A stretch of 64,000 bases of DNA from Rhizophagus clarus (lineage: Eukaryota; Glomeromycota; Glomeromycetes; Glomerales; Glomeraceae): assembly GCA_015698045.1 (NCBI GenBank), contig BLAL01000077.1:163986-227985 (forward strand), in the 5' to 3' direction. The notes beneath the pieces are model-generated. The model was not told where the DNA came from. It did no database searches and was given only the letters and a program-made list of their open reading frames with translations. Positions within the stretch are counted from its first letter, which is position 1. Each line of letters opens with the position of its first letter. The position numbers and the translations under genes are program-made. Positions 1-10,778 of this stretch are shown here, in pieces.

Positions 1-575
1 AGTAGTTTATATAAATTTGTTTTTTAAGACTTTTATTATTAAACTTGTTAAACTGAAAATTTTATTAAACTCGACAATTTTCGGCAAAAATATTACATTC
101 TATATATTTATTTTAAATTTATAGAAGATGGAATGAAAAAGCGTGAAAGTTATGAAAAAAACGCTATAAATCTTATTTGTAGTATTTTTAGCTCGTGGCG
201 CAGCAATTTTCGAAAACAAGTCATCAAGGGTCTTTTTCTTTGGCACAAAGCTTTTAAACTTGTTATGTAAATGTAATTTACTTGCTCTGCAAGTTTACTT
301 AGGAGTCGGAAGAAGGCTTTGTTGATAAATGATTGATTTTACCGCTTGCCGAACATTTCCAAAATGATTTAGCGAAAGAAAAATTTGGCAAATAAATATT
401 TATAACCGCAAAAACACGCAAAATTAAATGGACTCATACAGCAGCCCCCAAATTTCTCCGGGTCTACATATATCACGTGACTTTTCGGTGTGATGTTTAA
501 CTGTCACCAACCACGTGATTGCGGAGAACGCGCTGACTCAGCGACAGTTTTTTTCGAGTGGTCAAAATCTTATAC
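1..575. other. Intergenic, no gene seen
   Basis: AT-rich sequence without a convincing coding stretch on either strand. It holds two CACGTG-type motifs (473-480 and about 512-518) of the kind that recur beside genes in this window. It ends at the TA target site of the pogo element. Confidence 0.6.
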
Positions 576-577
576 TA

Positions 578-2623
578 CCGTAAAATCTCAACCCCTTTTT
601 TACAATCACGTGATTGTAAAATTGGTAGGGGTGTTTAATTTTGATTTATTATAGATCTTTGATCAGTATTACACGCTTCTATCTCCTAAAAAAAAAATTT
701 TTTACGCGTTTATATTAATAGAGATTTAAAATATTTTTTATTGAAAATGACACAGAAAAAAGTAGGTGTAAGACAGCGTACATCATATTCACTCGAAGAA
801 AAACTAGTAGTAGTTAAGTACGCTCAAGAAAATAGAAGAAATGCCGCGGCAAAGCATTTTAATTTAGATGCTCCAATGGTAGGAAGATGGATAAAACAAA
901 GTAGTAGTTGGGAAGAGAAAACAAAAAAAAGATACGTGTTGGAACTCCAGGAAGAATAGCTTTTTATCCTGAAGCAGAAAAGTTTTTGTATAACTGGATA
1001 ATTGAACAAAGAAAAAAAGGGTTTGCTGTTAATTATATTTCAATGAGATTACAAATGTGTAAAATTCTCAAAGAACCTGTGATTCAAGCATTATATCCAG
1101 CAGGAGAGTATGAATTTCAAGGGAATCTATCTTGGATTAATTCTTTTATGAAACGATTTGGTTTGTCATTAAGAAGAACCAAAATTTCACAAAAACTGCC
1201 TGAAGATATAGAACAAAAATTGGATGAATTTTGACGGTTTGTTATAAGGCTGAGAACACAATATAATTTTGATTTGAATAACATTTTCAATATGGACGAA
1301 ACCCCTGTGTGGTTTGATATGGCAGGAAACATGACGGTTAATAATAAAGGTGATAAAACAGTACATATTCGTACTACTGGGAATGATAAAAATCATTTTA
1401 CCGTAGTTTTAACTTGTTCAGCAGGTATTAAATTTTATTTTTTTATATATATTTATTCAAATCTAATAAATTTATTATAATTACTTATTAAATGGCACGA
1501 AATATCCACCAATTTGTATTTTCAAGGGTAAACAACTTCCTCGAGGTGAAGTTATTCCAAAAGGTGTTATTTGCTGGTTCCAAGATAATGGATGGATGAC
1601 CTCAGATTTAATGAAAAATTATATAGATTTTTTGTTTAGGATTCGGATGTCAGAAAATTTATCAAAAGAATCTGCCATGATAGTTTATGATTCTTTTCGT
1701 GGTCATTTGGAGGAAAGTGTTAAAATTAAATTTAAGCAACATAATTTTCATTTAGCTATTATCTCTGCGGGATTAACTAGTGTATGTCAACCATTGGATG
1801 TATCAATAAACAAACCTTTTAAAGATAATTTACGAAAAGAATGGCATGAATGGATGAGTAGGGGTGGTTCAGGTGTAACCGCAGCAGGTAACTTAAAAAG
1901 AGCAAGAATTAGCGATGTATGCGGATGGGTCAAAAGATCTTGGGATGCTGTTTCAGATCAAATAATTTTCAATTCATTTAAAAAGTGTTCTATCTCAAAT
2001 TTGTTAGATGGATCAGAGGACGATATGGTCTATGAAGAAATCGATAAATTGATTGCAGAGTATGAAAAAGAAAATTTAGAAGAGTTTGATGATGACGTTG
2101 AAATTGTTAGCAATTAAATAGTAATTTGATTTAAATAATTCAAATAAAAAATTTCCTACATAAAGTTCTTTTTCATGTATTCTTAGTAAGGTTAATGGCC
2201 GAAATTTTCTGCATAATTTTAAGTTTTAATGTCACATCTAAAAATAAAAGAAAAAAAAAAAGTTAAAAATACTTAAATTTTTTTTAAAATACGCTTGTTC
2301 GCCATTACTTACCTTTAACAGGCTATCTAAGAAGTCCAATATATTCACAAAAAGAAAAGAAATGCTGAAATATTTCTTAACTCATACTCTTTCCTTTTAA
2401 ATTAATTTTAGTATTTTACCCGTTCGTTTTATAAACTCTAAAAAATTTTTTTTTCATTTTTTTTTTTAAAAAAAAAAATTTATTTAATCTGACGCTCACA
2501 TTTTATTTTTGGTATAAGGGGTGCTTAAATTCGGGGGTGTTTAATTTTAGTTTATGCGAACATTGCAGCGAAAGTGATGGAGGTGCTTAAATTTGGTAGG
2601 TGCTTAAATTCGAGATTTTACGG
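578..2623 (+). mobile_element. Pogo/Tc1-mariner DNA transposon with TIRs and TA duplication
   Basis: The ends are inverted copies of CCGTAAAATCTC (578-589 and 2612-2623), each flanked by TA (576-577, 2624-2625), the target duplication of Tc1/mariner/pogo elements. Further subterminal matches are visible: a GGTAGGGGTGTTTAATTTT block near 623-641 at the left and related 'ggggtgtttaatttt' and 'ggtgcttaaatt' blocks at 2530-2612 at the right. The interior is a decayed pogo transposase. Length, about 2.05 kb, is usual for the group. The terminal repeats are still perfect over 12 bases although the gene is broken, so the ends may still be recognisable to an active relative. Confidence 0.88.
741..2117 (+). 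pseudogene. Pogo-type DDE transposase, broken
   Basis: The N-terminal part (741-905) reads as a CENP-B/psq-type helix-turn-helix: YSLEEKLVVVKYAQENRRNA, then a second helix ending MVGRWIK. A frame change near 905-960 leads into a second HTH block (WINSFMKRFGLSLRR, about 1130-1180). A TGA at 1231-1233 interrupts the frame just before the catalytic domain. The DDE core is recognisable: NMDETPVWFDM (about 1290-1325), IVYDSFRGHL (about 1680-1710) and SVCQPLDVSINKPFK (about 1780-1825), giving all three acidic positions. A gap at about 1424-1490 may be a degenerate intron; its expected AG is not clear. The C-terminus is acidic. With one frameshift and one stop it cannot make a full transposase. Confidence 0.88.
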
Positions 2624-2676
2624 TATTCGTCACAAACAGGAGTAAATGCTGGCTGCGCCACAAATGACTATTATAC

Positions 2677-2684
2677 TCACGTGA
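2677..2684. promoter_or_regulatory. TCACGTGA palindrome upstream of GPALPP1-like gene
   Basis: A perfect TCACGTGA palindrome lies 65-72 bases before the start codon and is followed by a CCAAT box (accaatcat, about 2691). CACGTG is the core site of fungal bHLH factors of the Cbf1 type; binding here is inferred. A similar site lies in the SFT2/lectin promoter. Confidence 0.45.
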
Positions 2685-2748
2685 TTATTAACCAATCATA
2701 ACTTTAAACGGTGATCTAAGTTGTAGTCGACGAAACTAAAATTTACAA

Positions 2749-3932
2749 ATGTCGGAAGAAATTGGTCCACAAATTCCAGCTCATTTACTCTTAAACACTT
2801 CTAATTGTAATGAGGAGGGAGCATCTGTACCAGGAATTGGCCCGCAATTATGCGACTCACTTAAGCGAGCTTCTAAACAAGACTCTGATATTTCTGAGAA
2901 TGCTGTTATTGGTCCATTGTTACCTCAAGAAAGAGATCTTCCTAATTGTAAAAAACGTACAGTTGGCCCCGCTGTAATGCCCCCTCCAGGATATAGTCAC
3001 CAAGAAGAGGAGGAAAACATAATAGGACCAATACTGCCGAAGGATTTTAAAGAAGGGAGTGATGACAGTAGTTTACAAGAAACAATCCAAGAATTTGAGG
3101 AACGAGCAGAGAGAATGCGAAAAGCTCTTGAAGTTGGTATTTTATTTCTTTATTTAATTTATTCTATTAGTAAATTAAACTATTTAAATATTATAGCCAA
3201 ATGATCAAGATGATAAACCTTTACAACGTGGAGAATGGATGCTGGTGCCGCCGGAAACAAAATTTCTTGGAGGTCAGTTCTAGACATACTGAGAATTTGT
3301 GAACAATATTAAAACAAATCAAAATAAATTTTAATTATATATAGAGACTCCAATTAATATGCGATCACGCCAATTCAAGAAGAGAGCACAAGACCCGAGT
3401 GATAGTGATAATTCACTTTGGACGGAGACTCCTGCTGAAAGAGAAGAAAGGCTGAGAAAACAAGTGTGACCAAATTTATCTGTTAATTTATATTCGTTTT
3501 ACTTACTTACTGATTCTCAAATTATTTAGGCAACTTCTAATCAAAAAAGAAAACATGCCAAAGATGACGATGATGATGATGAACCAGTAAAATATTCTCG
3601 CATTGACTTAGAAACGGCAGAAAAAGTGAAGGAATATAACGTATGTGTTTGGATTGTTTCTTCATATAATTTTATTCTTCTATAGCGAATTTTATTCTTA
3701 ATTCTTTTATAAGGAATTGTATCGGCCAAAATCCCTTTTAGAGACGCATTCTGAAAGTTACGTTAAATCACGTAAATGGCAAGATGATGACGTAAGTAAA
3801 CGATCTTTTGATCGCGAAAAAGATGTATTAGGTACACGTCGTATGGATCCACGCAAGCGCAAAGAGTTCTTGGACAATGCAAAAGGACTAAATTCAAAAT
3901 TTGGGCACGGTAAACATGGATCGTTTTTGTAA
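2749..3932 (+). CDS. GPALPP1/DUF3752 family protein, five exons
   Basis: Exons: 2749-3132, 3197-3272, 3345-3463, 3530-3640, 3714-3932. All junctions have GT and AG and keep frame, giving about 302 residues. The N-terminal half carries repeated GP-x-(L/I/V)-P motifs typical of GPALPP1 (IGPQIP, GIGPQL, IGPLLP, VGPAVMPPPGY, IGPILP), followed by a charged helix (EFEERAERMRKALE). Next comes the conserved RGEWMLVPPE segment, then TPAEREERLRK, and the DUF3752 C-terminus with a lysine/arginine-rich region (MDPRKRKEFLDNAKGLNSKF) and a terminal GKHGSFL. The family is eukaryotic, probably nuclear, and its molecular role is poorly known. The start is the first in-frame ATG after an in-frame-free AT-rich leader. 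Intact; no sign of decay. Confidence 0.92.
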
Positions 3933-5295
3933 TAGAAAAATTGCACAAAACTTAATACGTGAACGATTGGTCGCAAATAGATTACAATATGTTATTCATC
4001 AGTTTCAACTTATCATCATTAAAAAACAATATATAATTATCGGAAATAAGTTAAATAATCAGATAAGTTGAATGGTATCCAATCTGTTCCTTAAAAAATT
4101 TTATTCAATCGTAATTATTGTATATTGTATAAACATAACTGATAATATAATTTTAATTTTGCAAACTAATGTTTTGTTTTGTATAAAGTTAAATAATACA
4201 ATTTATACATGATATATTTCATTTACTTATTAATATTTATTATTATTAATATTTAATCAGTCTTATAATAATAATAAAATTTTTAAAATTTTGAATTTGT
4301 GATTTACAGTAGATTTAGTCAGAATATAAAAATTGAATTTGTAACTTTAAAAAACTTATATTGTATGCAAATGCAATAATTGTTGATCTTACCTTTATAT
4401 ATATATTTTGGGTTCTTGACTTCTTGTATAGTTGTATATCAAAATCTTCTTTTAAATTACAAAATTTTTTTTGTGTTAAAATTTCACCAAGTTTTGAACT
4501 AATAATTTAGTAAAAACCTTTCTAATTACATTTAATAATATGATTGGTTTAATATTAATCATATTATATTTGAATTTATTTGGTTTTGAAATTGGGATGA
4601 TTGTGAAAATTTTTCATTTTTAAGTATAATTCTTATTTTAATAATAGTATTAAAAAGGTATAAAAAAAAGATTAATAAATTCCACTGTTAAATTGGATAA
4701 AATTGTGTATGAGATGCCTGATATGCTGGCTAAAGAAGCTTTATTTATATCTTTTAACATTGCTACCCATTTAACTAATATGATTTTATCCATTATATTT
4801 GCCAGCTTGTAAAAGTATTTTCTAAATTAATATTGATATATTTCCACTGCTTTGTCTTTAATCTCCGCAAATAAAATAATTAAATGATTGCAAATTTAAT
4901 TGTAACTATATAAGAATACTTTTATTTAATCTATAAAAAAATGTTAAATATAATATAGTATTTATAAAAAAATTTATAATATACAATAAATGCAACTGAA
5001 AAAACCTCATATAAATCTTAATAATTTTAAGAATCATAGAATAAATTATTATATTAATACATAATATTTTTATAATAAACCCAAACTCTAATCTAATTCT
5101 AATATGTCTCCTGGTGTAAGTTATATTAGTTAATTTAAATGCAAATTTCATTACAAAATTTTTTTTTTTAATTGAAAGTACGCATTTTTTTCTTTTTTTA
5201 CAACTGAAATTATAGAAAATGGTATTTAAATAATTCAATACTTTTAATATCTTTACATTAATACTTAAATGTTCATGTTAGGTTATTTAATTATT
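3933..5295. other. AT-rich intergenic spacer between convergent genes
   Basis: The 3' ends of the GPALPP1-like gene (+) and the SFT2 gene (-) face each other across this stretch. I see poly-A/poly-T runs and short AT repeats but no coding region, RNA gene or transposon ends. Reading frames present on the minus strand at 4906-5238 are low-complexity Ile/Lys/Asn/Phe strings and are not credible. Confidence 0.6.
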
Positions 5296-5874
5296 CTAAA
5301 CTGGTAATACTTGGCGCGCAATCATGCGTGATCCCACTTGTAATGTACCAACTCCTCCTGGTAAATATGAGACAGTATACCTATACAAATAATATATTGT
5401 TATTATTATTATGGTATATAACAAAATCAATTATATAAACTTACCATATAAGTGCTATAACTTGTATAATACTAAACAGAAGAGTGAGAAGGGTACTTTG
5501 TATCTTTTACAAAGAAAATGTTAATTAGTATAAATGGAAATGCGAAGGTATAACACAAATATTGATTGCTCACCCCAATTGCACAATATAACGTTGCTAT
5601 CATTGATCCTAAATAAGCAACGGTAAAAGGAATGCGTTCGCGGGAAAGGATATGTTTAAGATGTGCAATTGGCCCATGCAGTAAAGCAAAGCTGCAAAAA
5701 TAAAATTTATAATTACTATATTCAAAAAAGTAGTGATAATAATAAAAAATTCAGAAATTCATAAGTACCTCATTAGAATCAACACACTCCCCATTGTATA
5801 AGTTACTGCGAATTTCCTTGGTTTTAATGCCAAAAGGGGCAAAGTTAAGAAAGCCTATAAAAATTTAAATATAA

Positions 5875-5907
<33 letters not shown>

Positions 5908-6303
5908 TTCAATCAAAGTGAATAATTTTGTAGTTTACTTACGATTAAAAAGCACAGAACTCCGGCGGCCATACAAACTCCAAAACCTACAAATCTCTAG
6001 AATAATATATATTTAGTACTTTTAAATAAATTAATAAAATAAATTTCAAGAAGTATTTATTAGAACATAATTACTCACCTGCCACCTAGTCAATGTAAAC
6101 CACTCATCCTCTTCTTCAACGTTATTATTTGATAACGGTACATATCCTCGTACTCTATTGCTAACACTGCCGAAAAAGTTTGAAGTATTCTCAGTTAATT
6201 GGGAGATTGTAGAAGGTTTGTTAGTGTTAATATTGCTGTTAGAGTTTGAAGCCCAACGAAAAGATCGTAAAGACTCGCGGAATTGCTGTTCACTGGACGA
6301 CAT
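5296..6303 (-). CDS. SFT2: SFT2-type vesicle transport protein, six exons
   Basis: Minus-strand exons: 6303-6079, 5996-5943, 5854-5769, 5691-5574, 5503-5445, 5380-5296; every junction is GT/AG and in frame, giving 208 residues (yeast Sft2 is about the same size). After a Ser/Asn-rich cytosolic N-terminus comes the family signature around EEDEWFTLTRWQ, then RFVGFGVCMAAGVLCFLI as the first membrane span. The following segments are LPLLALKPRKFAVTYTMGS, a span ending near LLHGP, SRERIPFTVAYLGSMIATLY, and the closing WYTVSYLPGG motif. Known SFT2/Got1 proteins are tetra-spanning Golgi proteins that act in fusion of retrograde vesicles with the Golgi. The gene is divergent from the lectin gene, with about 155 bases between the start codons. 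Intact. Confidence 0.93.
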
Positions 6304-6354
6304 TTTTTTAAAAAAATGTTCGGAGTACGCTGGCCTTATTTTAAGTGTAACTCA

Positions 6355-6364
6355 ATCACGTGAT
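6355..6364. promoter_or_regulatory. ATCACGTGAT site in the shared SFT2/lectin promoter
   Basis: A perfect 10-base palindrome around CACGTG sits between the divergent start codons at 6303 (-) and 6459 (+). Both products act in the early secretory pathway, so a shared bHLH-type site could coordinate them; that is inference. Confidence 0.45.
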
Positions 6365-6458
6365 CAATAAAACTTAGGTAAAGAATTGTTACACAACCAT
6401 ATAAGCCTCTAAATAAAAATAAGTTCTCTACTATTTTTTACCAACTTTATAAAACACG

Positions 6459-7618
6459 ATGAAGGTTTTGTTCAAATGTTTTGCCCTACTGGGGCTTGCT
6501 ATTTGTTCCACGTTTGCATTTGATGCTACAACGGAAGATGATGGTGGTCAGGTAATTCCACTTCGAACCCATTCTATTTATATGCCTTATATTGGTAGGT
6601 AAACTTTATTTTAAATTCTTAAAATTTAGTTATTTTTAACGCGATTTTTTTTTTTTTTTAGATCAAGATCTTCAAAGTCGATGGTTTGATTTTGGTGCTG
6701 ACGCAGTGATCAATACTAACAAGCACATTAGACTGACTCACGATCGACAATCCCAGACTGGCTGGTTATGGAGTCGTCTGGTAAGAATTTATTCTCATTA
6801 TTAATTTCAATTGCAATTTTGTAATCAAAATAATAAATTTACTCTGATTTTAATTCATCAATTAGCCCATAACTTCTACAAATTGGCAAGTAGAATTCGA
6901 ATTTAATATTGATGGACAACATCCGACTCTTCATGGCGACGGAATGGCAGTATGGTTTACATCAGAACGTGCCAAGGTTGGACCTGTCTTCGGATTCATT
7001 GATAGATTTGAAGGTCTTGGTATCTTTTTTGACACATATGCTAATTCCAGGCACCCCGTAAGTAGTAGGTCAAAGGTGTTTCATTTTTATTTTTACTTTA
7101 TCTAATTTGAATTGTTTCAATTTACCTAGCATTCATTTCCTTATGTTATGGCCATGATTGGTGATGGTAAAACTGAATACGATCACGACTTTGACGGTAA
7201 AAAGAATGAAGTTGCGGGATGTGAGGCTGACATAAGAAGTAAACAAGTAGCAACAAAAGCACGAATAACTTATTATAAAAATACTTATCTTGAGGTCAAA
7301 TTACAATATAAAGCATGGGATCAATGGGAACCATGTTTTACCATTCCTAATGTTACTATTCCCTCAGTTGCTTACCTTGGTTTCACTGCTTTAACAGGCG
7401 AAGTTAGTGATAACCATGATATTATTAGTATTACAACAAATAACATTGTTTCCGTACCGCCAAGATCTTATAAGCCATCCGTGCGCCAGCAGGATCCTTC
7501 GTCTTCAAGTTGGTTCGGCCTATTGTTCATATTAAAACTTATTGCGACCTCTGCTTTTCTTGGCGTCTTGGTTCTTGTTTACAGAATGTATAAGAATCAA
7601 TCAAACAAAAGGTTCTAA
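6459..7618 (+). CDS. L-type lectin cargo receptor (VIP36/ERGIC-53/Emp46-47 family), four exons
   Basis: Exons 6459-6594, 6662-6780, 6866-7057 and 7130-7618 splice in frame with GT/AG borders to about 311 residues. Residues 1-21 form a signal peptide (KCFALLGLAICSTFAF). The legume-lectin-like domain follows: THSIYMPYI, SRWFDFGADAVI, IRLTHDRQSQTGWLWSRL, HGDGMAVWFTSERAKVGPVF, GLGIFFDTYANSRHP, then AMIGDGKTEYDHDFDG, LGFTALTGEVSDNHDI. These include the calcium/sugar-binding D and N residues of the family. After a short Pro/Ser stalk, one membrane span (about LLFILKLIATSAFLGVLVLV) leads to a cytosolic tail ending NKRF. That tail resembles the K-R-F-type ER-export/retrieval tails of VIP36 and ERGIC-53. 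The known role is sorting of high-mannose glycoproteins between ER and Golgi. Intact. Confidence 0.93.
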
Positions 7619-8439
7619 TTATCTTGTGTTAAAAAAAAAATAATTGTAGATTACATAAAAATAATAAAAATAAAAAATTCAATCAATTACTTTTTATTAA
7701 TTTTCTATCATATTCACAACTTTTTAACATGATCTTATGTATTTCTCATTGTCTTATATGTAAAATATAAAATGTAAAATACATTATTAATTATTGTATA
7801 TTCATGAATTAACAATGGACTATTCTACTATTTTTCCTGTAATGAACTAAAATAACGATTGTTCAATTATCGTATGTTGAAGGAATTTTCATCATTCTGA
7901 TTTAAACCCTATATTCCTCGAGATTTCACTTTGCTAAAATGCCAAACTTTCCAACACTTATATAAATATAAAGTAATAATTGTTTTATTTAAGTTTTAGA
8001 TATAATGCACGGAATGCCGTTAGATGCGTACACCTCGCGTATAAATGGTGAAAATCTGACTTAAATTTATTCTTTATATACATAAAAGAAATAATATATT
8101 AATAATGAATATTAAAAAGTTAATAACAAATAGACAAACGTTACCATGGTAAATTAAAAATGACAATGGGTCAGACGAGAAGTTCCTTACTGTGTGGGAT
8201 CAGAGGGCAAATCTCATTATTTCATAATTATATAATATTTTGCTCGCAAGATCAAATGATTTATTGTCTTTTCCAAAATAGTCCTTGTTGGCAAACAAAG
8301 AAGCTTAAAAATAATGACGAAAAAGCAACTGGAACTTATACAGGCATTCTTGCTTTAAGAAAATTTTTTACTTATTGAAGTCTTTTGATCTATGAGGAAG
8401 AATCTATTAAAAATTGATTCAACAACAATTACCGATTTA
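7619..8439. other. Intergenic, no convincing gene
   Basis: 3' flank of the lectin gene, then AT-rich DNA. A frame of about 72 codons at 8160-8378 has no recognisable domain and no intron context; I do not call it a gene. Confidence 0.5.
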
Positions 8440-9480
8440 TTTAAGAATTAATTACCAGGAAAATGATATATATCTCTTGTGTATAAGTTGCTTATAATGC
8501 GGTACATGCTTTACAGCATCAACTTCATACTCTGAAAACATCATATCTGATCTCGTCTCGATAAAACGGAATCCTTCTTTCCTGTGTGTAGAAATTGATA
8601 TGTAGGGTCGATACCTTCTAGGTTTTTTGGAATAAAAAATGTAGCTGCGTTGATTCCTTCAACGAAGCTTTGGACGCCGTTTCTTGTTAGTTCGCTATAG
8701 AAAGTTCTTGAACCATATCTTTAACGGAAATCATTAGTCTAAAATAAACGCGTGGCCGAAATTTGCCGAAATTTGCCGAAATTGAGATTCCGAGATCGAA
8801 AATGGCCGAAAATATTTTGTAATTCTGACCAAATTTGTAATGCCGGCCAGAATTACAAAAATATTTTCGGCCATTTTCGATCTCTGAATTTCAATTTCGG
8901 CAATAATTTCGGCAAATTTCGACCACATGTATAGTCTGAAATCTCGTTGTGATATATCTTGTCCTTTGCATCAAAGGATGCAATACTGGATTTTCATCGT
9001 ATAAAATAAATTTGATATTTTATTAACAACGATTGCGTATTAATTGTAAACTTACCGAAGAGGAGGATACGCAATAATGCAACATCAGCTCCCGAACACG
9101 ATTTCTGAATTATTCATTGTCTAGCTTGGACAACTATCGACAAAAAATCATCAATCCTGAAATTAGTAAATACCGGAGCATTTTAAAAAACGGAAGACAC
9201 TCTTGTTGTAATGACCTGAAGTTTTTGGTATTTTATTCATCATTGTGTACGAACGTTCTGTGATAACAATACAAATCATTTGAGTAGGTGTTCCGAAACT
9301 TTATCCTTGACTCTCTTGATTTTCGTCATATAGAACGACATTGAAGAATACATAAAATTAATTGAGATGTTTACCTACAGCATTCCAGCGATTTAATAGG
9401 CTTGACGTTATTGTACTTTCGATGTTGCTTTAGGGATGCCGCATGTAAAATTGGAGTTTGTTCATCCTTGAAGTATTGAT
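8440..9480 (-). pseudogene. Decayed multi-exon gene, family not recognised
   Basis: On the minus strand a series of protein-like segments follow one another: FKDEQTPILHAASLKQHRKY (about 9460-9400) before a GTAAAC donor; LYDENQESQG, stop, then TPTQMICIVITERSYTMMNK (about 9340-9230); IDDFLSIVVQARQ (about 9156-9110); SCSGADVALL, shift, YPPLR up to a GTAAGT donor at 9055. After an AAG acceptor, YGSRTFYSELTRNGVQSFVE (about 8725-8660) leads to FIPKNLEGIDPTYQFLHT, and after another shift GFRFIETRSDMMFSEYEVDA to about 8450. At least two stops and three frame changes are present. The order and splice sites argue for one former gene. I cannot name the family. A fold-back MITE lies inside what was its last intron. 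Confidence 0.5.
8752..8926. mobile_element. Fold-back MITE, 175 bp
   Basis: The left arm begins GTGGCCGAAATTTGCCGAAA and the right arm ends with its near-perfect reverse complement (TTTCGGCAAATTTCGACCAC). Complementarity runs through almost the whole element: AGATCGAAAATGGCCGAAAATATT is mirrored on both sides of a short centre near 8835-8845. The arms hold repeated TTTGCCGAAA units. No clear target duplication is seen. Confidence 0.8.
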
Positions 9481-10139
9481 TTACGTAATTTATAATAAAA
9501 ATACTAATGGCAAAAAATATACAACTTCATTCTAATTTGCTGAGAACTAGCGAAAATGACTTATATCATGAATGTGAATTTCATTTAACATCCAAGAAAC
9601 ATTATACGCTATATATATTATCATAAATATTAGTCTGGCAGTTGGTTCATGGCCAGAATAAATAATTCAAGTTTGTGGCAATTTCTTCACATTAAAGAAA
9701 AAAATAAAGTTGATATTACAAGATGGTAAGCCAATATAGAATACGAACAGCCATCTTAGACAAAAATCACAAAATTAAGAAATTGAATTACTGTAAAATA
9801 TTTGTATCTTACAAACTTTGTAATTTACGTTGACATGTAAATTTGATTATATAGGTAGCTTGTTCGTCAGTAAGTTTCATTGTAATTCTTTATCTGTGAA
9901 TATAGACTAAGTTGTACCTCTCCTAATCACGAATTTAATATAGGGAGACCGCAGTTGACGATTATGTTGTTGCAATGTCAGTTTAATCTTCACCCACTTT
10001 AATATTTGAGAAAATTCATGAAATAGGCAATTTAATACATTCATTAATAATTACTGAACTTTATCTGTTGAGCGAAGTATAAAATTCGCAACATCCCCAG
10101 AAATGCTGATCAGTTTTTTGCAAGGAGAATAAATTCGTA
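9481..10139. other. Intergenic, nothing recognised
   Basis: AT-rich sequence without credible coding potential, repeats or transposon ends that I can identify. Confidence 0.45.
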
Positions 10140-10147
10140 GATAGTAT

Positions 10148-10770
10148 CTAGGGGTTAGATAAATAAACGGGGGGACCAACTTAAGGTTACACAGGCTGAT
10201 CAATAAAACCAAGAACTGTCGCTCTCATAAATGCGAAATTTCATATTAAAAATTCACTTTTTTCGATTTTTTCCAAGTTAGACGCATAAGAAAGTAGCCG
10301 ATCCAAAAAAATTAAGGTCGTATATGTTAGCTTTATATAAACGAAGTCTTTTTATTCAAATTAGACCATTGGTTACTTTCTTTTTAGTTTTATATATTTT
10401 TACTACTTGACAATAGAAATTAGAAATTTTTTTTTTATTTTTTTTAGATCTCCAATAAACAAACTATAAATATTTTTTTAAAAAACGTTTAAAAATAGTG
10501 ATTTCTTCTTTTATTGTGTATTTTTTTCAAATATTTAATAAAATTTTATATAGTTTTGAGGTATTTCAAATAGCCGATCCTGTTTTTTAAAAGATATAGA
10601 TGATAAAAATCACATATTCTGATAGTTTCGTATTCTATTATTGCCGATCTGCAATTTTTTTTCATAGATTATATTGATTATTGGTCAATCTTGCGTCTTA
10701 AACATGGGGTGAAATTGATCAGCCTGTGTAATCTATGAGTTGGCCCCCCGTTTATTTATCTAACCCCCTA
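10148..10770. mobile_element. hAT-type MITE, 623 bp, with 8-bp target duplication
   Basis: Terminal inverted repeats of more than 50 bases: left CTAGGGGTTAGATAAATAAA continuing through CGGGGGGACCAACT and CACAGGCTGATCAAT; right end the reverse complement (ATTGATCAGCCTGTG ... CCCCCCGTTTATTTATCTAA). Both ends are flanked by the direct repeat GATAGTAT (10140-10147 and 10771-10778). An 8-bp duplication and a TAGGGG terminus are marks of the hAT superfamily. The interior is non-coding. Confidence 0.88.
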
Positions 10771-10778
10771 GATAGTAT

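Noticed and set aside
4906-5238. Minus-strand frame of 110 codons
   Set aside because: Low-complexity Ile/Lys/Phe translation of AT-rich DNA between two genes, no domain.
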